Part shown: positions 1-5,031 of the stretch, in pieces | Layout: each line of letters begins with the position of its first letter | How positions within the stretch are numbered: the first letter of the stretch is position 1 | NCBI GenBank assembly: GCA_017621015.1 | Contig: JAGAUC010000128.1 | Location: 1 to 5,031, forward strand | DNA from: Clostridia bacterium | GTDB taxonomy: Bacteria; Bacillota; Clostridia; Oscillospirales; CAG-272 | Direction of reading: 5' to 3' | Length of the DNA: 5,031 bases | Program-made: the position numbers and the translations under genes | Notes under the pieces: generated by a model | What the model was told of the DNA's origin: nothing | The model's database searches: none | What the model saw: the letters and a program-made list of their open reading frames with translations, nothing else

Positions 1-80
1 GTAAAAGTTTCGGTCAAGCCTTTTCAAAGGCTTGTGGGGTGTGGGGCAACGCCCCACATAAAACCGACCGATAAACTTCA
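1..80 (+). repeat. Left copy of structured intergenic repeat (two hairpins)
   Basis: This copy matches the reverse complement of positions 4935-5012. The two are identical over 32 bp (31-62 against 4951-4982), with patchier similarity on both sides, including a shared ACCGATAAA at 67-75. It contains a hairpin with arms 15-20 and 29-34 (CAAGCC/GGCTTG). A second hairpin has arms 40-47 and 51-58 (TGTGGGGC/GCCCCACA) with a 3-nt loop. An extra GTGGGG at 34-39 could compete for the same CCCCAC arm. It lies just past the stop codon of the ABM gene and runs antisense to it. It might help end that transcript, but no T-run follows either hairpin on the minus strand, so it is not a classical terminator. 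No transposase or coding potential is seen in it. The window begins inside or at the edge of the repeat, so its outer limit is unknown. Confidence 0.8.
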
Positions 81-87
81 ATTTTAA

Positions 88-381
88 TTATTCAAACCTG
101 AATTTTCCAAGGCGTGTGTCCGCGATATAGGGCTCCTTGAGCTCGCGAAGGCGTGCCATATGCGGCTGTGCCACATGGATCTGCTGCTTTTGCTCGCTCT
201 CCCACTCCTCAACCAGAAGAATGTCATTCTTCGAGTCCAACGGCAAAAAATAATCGTAACGGATACAGCCGTCCTCGGCGCGCACCTTGGCGGGGATATC
301 CTCCTTATGAATGGCCTCCAAAAACGCCTCGCGACAGCCGTCCTTGGCCGTGTAAACCACATAGATCGAAAAGGTATTCAT
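88..381 (-). CDS. ABM-domain (antibiotic biosynthesis monooxygenase-like) small protein
   Basis: This 97-residue protein is a single ABM-type ferredoxin-like alpha+beta domain, the usual length for the YgiN/quinol monooxygenase-like group, which commonly forms dimers. Family signs are the N-terminal strand (FSIYVVYTAKDG), the EDGCIRYDYF segment at about 36-45, and the strand and helix LLVEEWESEQ (55-64) followed by H69 and H74 in an HVAQPHM stretch. It should be cytoplasmic, as there is no signal peptide. Some family members oxidise quinols or aromatic polyketides without a cofactor and others degrade haem. The substrate here cannot be read from sequence. The start is fixed by a strong ribosome site (AAAGGAGG, plus-strand 390-397) 8 nt upstream of the ATG. 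A near-consensus promoter precedes it. It is divergent from the PfkB-family kinase gene and apparently monocistronic, with the repeat at 1-80 directly after its stop. Confidence 0.85.
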   Translation of the reverse strand: MNTFSIYVVYTAKDGCREAFLEAIHKEDIPAKVRAEDGCIRYDYFLPLDSKNDILLVEEWESEQKQQIHVAQPHMARLRELKEPYIADTRLGKFRFE

Positions 382-410
382 CGCTTGATCCTCCTTTATT
401 TCTTTTGTTC

Positions 411-438
411 ATTATAACACGAAAAAGGCGTTTGTCAA
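411..438 (-). promoter_or_regulatory. Sigma-A promoter for the ABM gene
   Basis: Read on the minus strand, a perfect -35 TTGACA (plus 433-438) is followed after 16 bp by a perfect -10 TATAAT (plus 411-416). Transcription should begin near 403-405, leaving a short leader of about 25 nt that contains the AAAGGAGG ribosome site. Confidence 0.8.
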
Positions 439-487
439 TGCGTTTTGCCAAAAAATCCAAAACAACTTTTCGCTCTCTTGACAAACG
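429..487. promoter_or_regulatory. 10-bp inverted repeat spanning both -35 boxes (possible shared operator)
   Basis: CGTTTGTCAA at 429-438 is the exact reverse complement of TTGACAAACG at 478-487, with a 39-bp gap between them. Six of the ten bases in each arm are the -35 hexamer of one of the two divergent promoters. The other four (AACG, just inside each spacer) need not match for promoter function. The symmetry may reflect a regulator that binds at both -35 boxes and controls the ABM and kinase genes together. It could also be chance added to two consensus -35 elements. Confidence 0.4.
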
Positions 488-506
488 GGCGGCGGCGTGA
501 TAAAAT
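478..506 (+). promoter_or_regulatory. Sigma-A promoter for the PfkB-family kinase gene
   Basis: The -35 is TTGACA (478-483) and the -10 is TAAAAT (501-506, one mismatch to consensus), with an optimal 17-bp spacer. The expected transcription start is near 513, giving a leader of about 50 nt. The promoter is back-to-back with the ABM promoter. Confidence 0.8.
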
Positions 507-528
507 AAGATATCACTTGGAATAAAAC

Positions 529-544
529 CGACGGATTTCCGTCG
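529..544 (+). other. Small hairpin in the kinase mRNA leader
   Basis: The stem CGACGG/CCGTCG (529-534 with 539-544) closes an ATTT loop and ends 7 nt before the AAGGAG ribosome site at 552-557. It is too short and too far from a T-run to be a terminator. It could stabilise the 5' end of the mRNA or serve as an operator half-site pair. No function is shown. Confidence 0.35.
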
Positions 545-563
545 CAAATATAAGGAGATACTT

Positions 564-1589
564 ATGGAAAACAACAAGCGCGGCATTGCCATTGCCGGCA
601 ACATCATCGTTGACATTCTCAACAACATCAGCGAATATCCCAAGCCCTCGATGCTGGCCACCATCCATTCCTCGGAGAAGGCCGTCGGCGGCTGTGTGCC
701 CAACACCATCATTGACATTGCCAAGATCGACACCTCGCTCAAGCTGGACGCGTACGGTATGATCGGTGACGACGAAAACGGTCAGCTTGCCCTCTCATAT
801 ATGAAGGATGCGGGCATCAACACCGACCACGTGACCGCCGCCAAGGGCATGGGCACAGGCACCACCTATGTAATGTTCGATATGAGCACCAAGGAGCGCA
901 CCTTCTTCTGCTCGCTGGGAGCCAACGCCGTATACGACGTGGATGACGTCGATATCGACTCCTTGGATTGCGAGATCTTCCACGCGGGCTATGCCTTCCT
1001 TATGGATAAGCTTGACTCGGAGGACCCCGAGTACGGCACGCGCTTTGCGCGCCTTTTGCACGACGTAAGCGAGCGCGGGATCAAGACCTCGCTGGATGCG
1101 GTCAGCGCCGACCGCCCCGACTACGCGGAAAAGCTCATTCCCGCGCTGAAATACTGCAACTACACCATTATGAACGAAAGCGAATGCTGTGCGGTCTCGG
1201 GTCTTGCGCCCTACCGCGAGGACGGCTCGCTCAACATTGACAACATCAAAAAGACGCTGGCGCTCTTTATGGAGTACGGCGTTAAGGAAAAGGCCATCAT
1301 CCATTGCCGTGACGCCGGCTTTATGATGACGGCGGAAGGCGAGTTTATTATGGTTCCCTCGCTGGAGATCCCCAAAAGCTACATCAAGGGCAGCGTGGGC
1401 GCAGGCGACGCCTTTGCCGCAGGCTGTCTGTACGGCATCTACAAGGGCATGGACAACCAGAGAATTCTGGAGTTTGCCTCGGCCTGCTCGGCGGCCAACC
1501 TCTCCCAGCCCGACGCGGTCAGCGGCCTTCGCTCCGCCAAGGAGATCGAGGAGCTGGAAAGATCCTTCGAGCGCAAGGTCCTTCTTTGA
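564..1589 (+). CDS. PfkB-family carbohydrate kinase (ribokinase-like)
   Basis: This 341-residue cytoplasmic protein is of usual length for the PfkB/ribokinase family, which transfers phosphate from ATP to a sugar or nucleoside hydroxyl. Visible landmarks are an N-terminal strand with AGNIIVD (11-17), where the Asp normally contacts substrate. The first family signature follows at about 42-55 (GGCVPNTIIDIAKI), then YGMIGDDENG (64-73). The NESE segment at 204-207 matches the family's N-x-x-E metal/phosphate site. The second signature is SVGAGDAFAAG (277-287), with anion-hole GAG (279-281) and catalytic base D282. All key residues are present, so the enzyme is probably active. The exact substrate (ribose, fructose, adenosine, KDG or other) cannot be decided. 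The start is set by AAGGAG at 552-557, 6 nt before the ATG. It has its own promoter and a strong terminator, so it is likely monocistronic. No transporter or sugar-pathway gene adjoins it to suggest a substrate. Confidence 0.9.
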   Translation: MENNKRGIAIAGNIIVDILNNISEYPKPSMLATIHSSEKAVGGCVPNTIIDIAKIDTSLKLDAYGMIGDDENGQLALSYMKDAGINTDHVTAAKGMGTGTTYVMFDMSTKERTFFCSLGANAVYDVDDVDIDSLDCEIFHAGYAFLMDKLDSEDPEYGTRFARLLHDVSERGIKTSLDAVSADRPDYAEKLIPALKYCNYTIMNESECCAVSGLAPYREDGSLNIDNIKKTLALFMEYGVKEKAIIHCRDAGFMMTAEGEFIMVPSLEIPKSYIKGSVGAGDAFAAGCLYGIYKGMDNQRILEFASACSAANLSQPDAVSGLRSAKEIEELERSFERKVLL

Positions 1590-1599
1590 ATCAAATAAT

Positions 1600-1630
1600 A
1601 ACGGCGGTTGCCTCTGGCAACCGCCGTTTT
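1600..1630. terminator. Bidirectional intrinsic terminator between convergent genes
   Basis: A perfect 13-bp GC-rich stem (arms 1600-1612 and 1616-1628) has a TCT loop. On the plus strand it is followed by TTTTGTT and ends the kinase transcript 10 nt after its stop codon. On the minus strand the stem starts 3 nt after the stop of the downstream lipoprotein gene and is followed by TTATTATTTG, so it should also end the lipoprotein operon. The plus-strand T-tract overlaps the lipoprotein stop codon (1632-1634). Confidence 0.9.
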
Positions 1631-1631
1631 G

Positions 1632-3233
1632 TTACGGAGCTACGTAATCAATGTGATAGTCGACCTCGACCTCCCAAAGCTCACCCTTTCTCGGATACGC
1701 GCCGTTCTTTGCCGACGCAAAGGACACGTAAAGCTTGTTGTCCGACACGCGCTCCATAATGTAGAGCCGATTGCATACGACCGAGCCGTTCAGGATGCGA
1801 TAACCGGTCGTGGCGCTCACGCCGCTGGTGGCACTGCTGTAGTGCACACGCGTCGCGCGCGGATTGCTCAGCGAGGTGCGACTGGGGTCGTCCGAAATGA
1901 GGGGAACGACACGCCGACCAAGCGAATTGCCTCTGTCGTCAAAGGTCTCCACGATCTCGCAGATCGCCTTGCCGCCGCTCTGGCGATACATCGTCAGCAT
2001 ATGGAAGAACATCGAGCCGGTCTCGTAGCCGTCGTCCAGCCACTGAAGGCTCTTGCGGTTGCGAACACCGTCCTTGTCAAACGTAAAGCTCTGCGAATGC
2101 CGAAGGATCGGCCACCCATAGGAGTCGGCGGTGCTGGTTCCCCAGGCGTAGATGGTGCTGATCTGGTCAAAGCCGGCCGAGGTGCACGGAAGCACCGCTC
2201 CCTCGCTTTGCCCAAAGAGCTCCAGCTCCTCACCGTCTACAAGAAGCACCGCACGTTCCATGCGCTCGTCGCCGTGATAGCCGCCCACCTGATCGGGCGC
2301 ACTCGTGCGGTTGCCCAGCACGCTCCTCGCCCCGTCGGTCAGCTTGGACCAAACGGGATTTAACTGATTGGCGGCCAGCGAGATCTCGCCGCTTCCCAGA
2401 ACGTCAAACAGCTTGTTATATTCGACCGCCTCTTCATCAAAGCCGATGACCTCGACCAGCTGTGCGGTCTTGATACGGTAGCTTGCGCGGTTGGTGCAGC
2501 TGTTGGTCGTGTAATCGTTTCTTACATCGCTGTACTCATATTGCAGGCAGTAGCGGACATAGTAATCCCCCGAGGGGTCGGAGGTCTGAACGTAGAGGTT
2601 GACCGAGCTGTAGGTCTGTCCTGCCGCAGGCAAGCGCTCAACAATAACAGCACAAAGACGACCGACAAGCTGCGAGGCGTCGATCAGCACGTCGTTGTCA
2701 CCCACATTGTTAAAGCAAAAGACATGCGCCGCCTCCGAAAGCCCCTCGGCCTCAAGCAAAGCGGGCTCATCCCAGGCCGTCACGGTATCGCACAGCTCGT
2801 CATCCACCCAAAAATCGACCTCGCCCTCGCCAAATGCCGCCTGCACCGCAAAGCGCAGGCTTCCGCCAAGGTTAGCCGAAAGCGTAAGGCGATCGCCCGC
2901 CTCCACCAGATACCCGCGAATGCCGCAAAATACGCACTCGCTGAGCGTCTGCTCGGTCAGTCTCTCATAGGTCTCCTCCCAGAAATGACGGACGGGGATC
3001 TCCTTTTCCTCCTGTGCGCCGCAGGCCTCGCAAACGTAAAGCTCAAGCCCCTCCGTGCTACAGGTTGCCGCCCTCACGAGCGTCCGTGTCTGCTCGGTGT
3101 GCGGACACGGCGGCTCGGTGGTCTCGGGAGCCGTCGTTTCAAAAGGTGTGCTCTCCACAGCCGCCCCATCGCACGAAACGAGGAGGCAGGCCGCAAGAAG
3201 CACAAGAATAAAGATAAGAATTCCTTTTTTCAT
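1632..3233 (-). CDS. Exported lipoprotein of unrecognised family, second gene of tandem pair
   Basis: This is a 533-residue predicted lipoprotein. The signal peptide is MKKGILIFILVLLAACLLVS with lipobox L-V-S-C21, so it should be lipid-anchored outside the membrane. A Thr/Pro/Glu linker (about 27-42) leads to a Cys/His module: C43xH45, C58, C68xxC71, H83, C100xxC103. A beta-rich-looking body follows, with YVQTSDPS (214-221), NSCTN (244-248), GGYHGDE (317-323) and a C-terminus GELWEVEVDYHIDYVAP. It is paralogous to the gene upstream over the whole length, including all these landmarks. An in-frame ATG at 3251 would add six residues (MWLRKS), but the chosen start gives a standard signal peptide. 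Neither start has a good ribosome site. The gene begins 4 bp after the upstream stop, so translation is probably coupled. Function is unknown; a cell-surface binding or carbohydrate/cell-wall role is only a guess. Confidence 0.85.
   Translation of the reverse strand: MKKGILIFILVLLAACLLVSCDGAAVESTPFETTAPETTEPPCPHTEQTRTLVRAATCSTEGLELYVCEACGAQEEKEIPVRHFWEETYERLTEQTLSECVFCGIRGYLVEAGDRLTLSANLGGSLRFAVQAAFGEGEVDFWVDDELCDTVTAWDEPALLEAEGLSEAAHVFCFNNVGDNDVLIDASQLVGRLCAVIVERLPAAGQTYSSVNLYVQTSDPSGDYYVRYCLQYEYSDVRNDYTTNSCTNRASYRIKTAQLVEVIGFDEEAVEYNKLFDVLGSGEISLAANQLNPVWSKLTDGARSVLGNRTSAPDQVGGYHGDERMERAVLLVDGEELELFGQSEGAVLPCTSAGFDQISTIYAWGTSTADSYGWPILRHSQSFTFDKDGVRNRKSLQWLDDGYETGSMFFHMLTMYRQSGGKAICEIVETFDDRGNSLGRRVVPLISDDPSRTSLSNPRATRVHYSSATSGVSATTGYRILNGSVVCNRLYIMERVSDNKLYVSFASAKNGAYPRKGELWEVEVDYHIDYVAP
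2265..2276 (-). other. HGDE motif of the second lipoprotein
   Basis: This encodes H320-G-D-E323 within GGYHGDE, followed by a hydrophobic LLVDG strand. The 12 nucleotides are identical to those encoding HGDE in the paralogue at 3877-3888, although surrounding codons have diverged. His and Glu spaced this way can bind metal, but no complete active site is identifiable. Confidence 0.5.
2925..3107 (-). other. Cys/His module of the second lipoprotein
   Basis: Residues 43-103 hold eight potential metal ligands or disulfide partners: C43, H45, C58, C68, C71, H83, C100 and C103. The segment ATC...G...YVCEACG...EIPVRH resembles the CxH...ATC...G...CxxCG...H repeat frequent in surface proteins of gut Clostridia, as known from general familiarity. 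Spacing from C58 onward is the same as in the paralogue. Confidence 0.65.
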
Positions 3234-3237
3234 CGAT

Positions 3238-4899
3238 TTACGGAGCCACATAGTCGATCATATAGTGGGTATCCACGTCCCAAAGCTCGCCCTCAAGCGG
3301 CACGCCGTAGTTGGACGAGGTGATGGGCACATACAGCTTGTTGTCGGGATTGGAGCCCACACGAAGTGCAACATACGTATTGCCAAATTTTGCCTGATCG
3401 TTCAAGAGACGGAAGTCCACGCGTGCGCTCACACCGGCGTCACCCGAATACTCGACCGCCGCGGCACTGGCGTTGCCCAGAACGCCGGTCTGCTTTTCGA
3501 TCTTGATCTCGGGATCCATCTTGTGTTCACCAAGCAGATATCCGTTGACATCATACATCCGCATCGTATCGATATAGCGGTTACCGAATCCGCCGCGCAT
3601 CATGGTAAACATGGGCATATAGCCGCTCTTGACACGGAAATCGCTGCGGAGCCACTCCACCGTCTGCTTGTGTGCCACGCCGGTGGAATCCAGAACGATG
3701 TTCTGGAAATGCTTGGCCACGGGGAGGCCGTGATCGGTCGCCGAGGTTGCCGTTGCCCACGCGTACATGGTGGTCAGCTGTTCAAAGGTCACGGTGCTGC
3801 AGGGATAGACCGTCTTTTCGTTGCTCTTGAGATTTACCTCTACGCCGTCCACCAAAAGCTTTACGGTCTCGATCCACTCGTCGCCGTGGAAGCCACCGAT
3901 AAAGTCCTGTGCACCGCCGTCCGTTGCCACGTACTCCTTGGCCGCCTCAACGATGTGATTGGTGTGCGCGTAGCCCATAATGGCAAACGAGACCTCGCCG
4001 CCGCCAAGCACGGGGAGAATGTCGGTGCGCTTCATCTCGTCAAAATCCATCTCCACACGGCAAAGCGTAGCCGTGTCAATACGGTAGTTGCTGGTATTGG
4101 TGCAGGAATTGCCCTTGAAATTGGATACGTCGGTGCTGTACTTGTGATTGAAGTTATAGCAAACGTAGTACTCCTCGGAGGGATCGGAGGTCTGCACATA
4201 TACGCGGAAGGAGCTGTAGGGCTGTCCGCCCTTGGGGAGCACCTCGATAAACAGAGCGCCCGGGCGGCTGTAGTAGCCGTCCACCTCGCCGACCTTGGCG
4301 CGAATATCGTACGCACCGCTGTTTACGATCTCAATGGCGTGTCCGCCGCGTGCGATATCGGTCGCGGTCAGCGTGGCCTCGCCGTTCTCGTCAAACGTAG
4401 CCTCACCTACCGTCTTGCCGTCGATCACAAGCGCGCATTTTTCATCGGCGGCCACCGCCTTCAGCGAAACGGTAAATTCGCCGCCAAAGAAGGCCGAAAG
4501 AGCCAGCGTTCTGCCGCTCTCCACAAGAAGGCTCTTGTCGCCGCAGTCGGCGCAGGTTGCCTCGGTCGCACCCATGTCCTTCAAAAAGACCTCGGTGTCG
4601 TTGTGCTTCGGTGCCAGATCCGTATGTTCCATAAATCCACAATCCTCACATATCTTTTCGATTTTTCCCCACGCGTCACAGGTGGGAACCGAGTTGTTTA
4701 CAACCAGATTCGGGTGCTCACACACAAACTCGGTGGTGGTCTCCTCGGGGGTTGTCTCCGGGAGTGTGGTTTCCTCGGGCGTTGTCTCCGCAATGTCTGG
4801 TGTCTCCTCACCGCTCTCCACCGGCTCACCGCAGGCAAAAAGGCAGGTGCAAAGCAGACAAAGCGAAAGCGCCAGCACAAACAGTTTCCAAAGCTTCAT
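3238..4899 (-). CDS. Exported lipoprotein of unrecognised family, first gene of tandem pair
   Basis: This is a 553-residue predicted lipoprotein. A Lys-containing start and hydrophobic signal (1-22) end in lipobox L-F-A-C23. The linker 24-57 is rich in Glu, Thr and Pro and includes two tandem 10-residue units at 38-57. The Cys/His module is C60xH62, C74, C84xxC87, H99, C116xxC119. The body contains YVQTSDPS (234-241), NSCTN (264-268), IGGFHGDEW (334-342) with LLVDG (348-352), a YAWATATS stretch near 379-386, and the C-terminus GELWDVDTHYMIDYVAP. Against the downstream paralogue, roughly half the positions match by eye in the block 225-283, with less elsewhere. The start is supported by AAGGAG (plus-strand 4907-4912), 7 nt from the ATG. 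No convincing promoter is seen; the transcript leader may run through the repeat at 4935-5012. I recognise no named family. The protein is probably a surface-displayed binding or enzymatic protein. Confidence 0.85.
   Translation of the reverse strand: MKLWKLFVLALSLCLLCTCLFACGEPVESGEETPDIAETTPEETTLPETTPEETTTEFVCEHPNLVVNNSVPTCDAWGKIEKICEDCGFMEHTDLAPKHNDTEVFLKDMGATEATCADCGDKSLLVESGRTLALSAFFGGEFTVSLKAVAADEKCALVIDGKTVGEATFDENGEATLTATDIARGGHAIEIVNSGAYDIRAKVGEVDGYYSRPGALFIEVLPKGGQPYSSFRVYVQTSDPSEEYYVCYNFNHKYSTDVSNFKGNSCTNTSNYRIDTATLCRVEMDFDEMKRTDILPVLGGGEVSFAIMGYAHTNHIVEAAKEYVATDGGAQDFIGGFHGDEWIETVKLLVDGVEVNLKSNEKTVYPCSTVTFEQLTTMYAWATATSATDHGLPVAKHFQNIVLDSTGVAHKQTVEWLRSDFRVKSGYMPMFTMMRGGFGNRYIDTMRMYDVNGYLLGEHKMDPEIKIEKQTGVLGNASAAAVEYSGDAGVSARVDFRLLNDQAKFGNTYVALRVGSNPDNKLYVPITSSNYGVPLEGELWDVDTHYMIDYVAP
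3877..3888 (-). other. HGDE motif of the first lipoprotein
   Basis: This encodes H338-G-D-E341 within IGGFHGDEW. It is followed by TVKLLVDG, a likely beta strand and turn. The motif is conserved in the paralogue with identical codons. It could be structural or bind a metal ion. Confidence 0.5.
4543..4722 (-). other. Cys/His module of the first lipoprotein
   Basis: Residues 60-119 contain C60, H62, C74, C84, C87, H99, C116 and C119. Intervals C74-C84 (10), C84-C87 (3), C87-H99 (12), C87-C116 (29) and C116-C119 (3) are exactly those of the paralogue. The only difference is one residue between H62 and C74. The set could bind two metal ions or form disulfides outside the cell. Confidence 0.65.
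4729..4788 (-). repeat. Two tandem 30-bp units encoding the Thr/Glu/Pro linker
   Basis: Residues 38-47 and 48-57 read ETTPEETTLP and ETTPEETTTE. The two DNA units (4759-4788 and 4729-4758) match at 23 of 30 bases. This is a low-complexity, probably extended and flexible spacer between the lipid anchor and the Cys/His module. The paralogue has a shorter linker without a clear duplication, which suggests a change in length since the genes duplicated. Confidence 0.7.
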
Positions 4900-4934
4900 G
4901 GTTCTTCTCCTTTATTTAATTATTTTTTCAAATT

Positions 4935-5012
4935 TTGATTTATCGGTGTGTTTATGTGGGGCGTTGCCCCACACCCCACAAGTTTTTGAAAAAACTTGAC
5001 TAAAACTTTTCC
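4935..5012 (-). repeat. Right copy of structured intergenic repeat, upstream of lipoprotein operon
   Basis: This is the inverted counterpart of positions 1-80. Hairpin arms are 4979-4984 with 4993-4998 (CAAGTT/AACTTG) and 4955-4962 with 4966-4973 (TGTGGGGC/GCCCCACA). Compared with the left copy, two stem base pairs changed together (CC/GG to TT/AA), keeping the pairing. On the minus strand it lies 36 nt or more upstream of the first lipoprotein ATG, in the sense orientation. It may therefore be part of the mRNA leader or sit just upstream of the promoter. The remaining 5013-5031 show nothing I can assign. Confidence 0.8.
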
Positions 5013-5031
5013 TGCATGGGTCTGCTTAAAC

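Noticed and set aside
1..60. Hairpins read as CRISPR repeats or an intrinsic terminator for the ABM gene
   Set aside because: There are only two copies, inverted and 4.9 kb apart with no spacer array. No T-run follows the stems on the minus strand.
305..742. Minus-strand open frame of 145 codons over the divergent control region
   Set aside because: It crosses both promoters and overlaps the starts of the kinase and ABM genes in opposition to clear coding frames.
1608..2363. Plus-strand open frame of 251 codons
   Set aside because: It begins inside the terminator stem and lies entirely antisense to the well-supported second lipoprotein gene. It has no recognisable domain.
3877..3888. Calling the lipoproteins M14/aspartoacylase-type zinc carboxypeptidases from HGDE
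   Set aside because: Only the HxxE is present. I cannot find the downstream third zinc ligand and catalytic Glu in family context, and the flanking sequence does not match those families.
3055..4938. Long plus-strand open frame of 627 codons opposite the first lipoprotein gene
   Set aside because: It is a shadow of the minus-strand gene. It lacks a ribosome site, has an Ile/His/Val-rich composition typical of antisense reading, and spans the junction of two well-supported genes.
4996..5001. TTGACT in the right repeat (and TTGACC on the minus strand of the left repeat) as outward-facing -35 boxes, as at insertion-sequence ends
   Set aside because: No -10 box is found at 16-18 bp on the right, and the left one runs off the window, so there is no support for a promoter.

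Overview
The window has about 55% GC by eye and carries four genes, with no RNA genes or mobile-element genes. The two lipoprotein precursors have Thr/Glu/Pro-rich linkers and a CxH...C...CxxC type module. These are typical of surface proteins of uncultured gut Clostridia (Oscillospiraceae-like Firmicutes). Strong AGGAG ribosome sites and near-consensus sigma-A promoters agree with a Firmicute. The taxonomic placement is an inference from style, not from a marker gene.

Layout: (1) Positions 1-80 hold one copy of a structured intergenic repeat. (2) Positions 88-381, minus strand, encode a small antibiotic-biosynthesis-monooxygenase (ABM) fold protein. (3) Positions 382-563 are a divergent control region with two near-consensus promoters. 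Their -35 boxes lie in a perfect 10-bp inverted repeat, so the ABM gene and the sugar-kinase gene may be co-controlled. (4) Positions 564-1589, plus strand, encode a PfkB-family carbohydrate kinase. (5) Positions 1600-1630 form a bidirectional intrinsic terminator between convergent genes. (6) Positions 4899 down to 1632, minus strand, are a two-gene operon of paralogous exported lipoproteins, 553 and 533 residues, separated by 4 bp. (7) Positions 4935-5012 hold a second copy of the repeat in inverted orientation, lying in the upstream/leader region of the lipoprotein operon.

The kinase and ABM genes look like ordinary cytoplasmic metabolism or stress functions. The least explained part is the lipoprotein pair. 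Both share an N-terminal Cys/His module with almost invariant spacing, a GG(F/Y)HGDE motif in a conserved core, and the same GELW...IDYVAP C-terminus. I do not recognise a named family for them. The two repeat copies differ by paired substitutions that preserve a hairpin, which suggests a structured element under selection.
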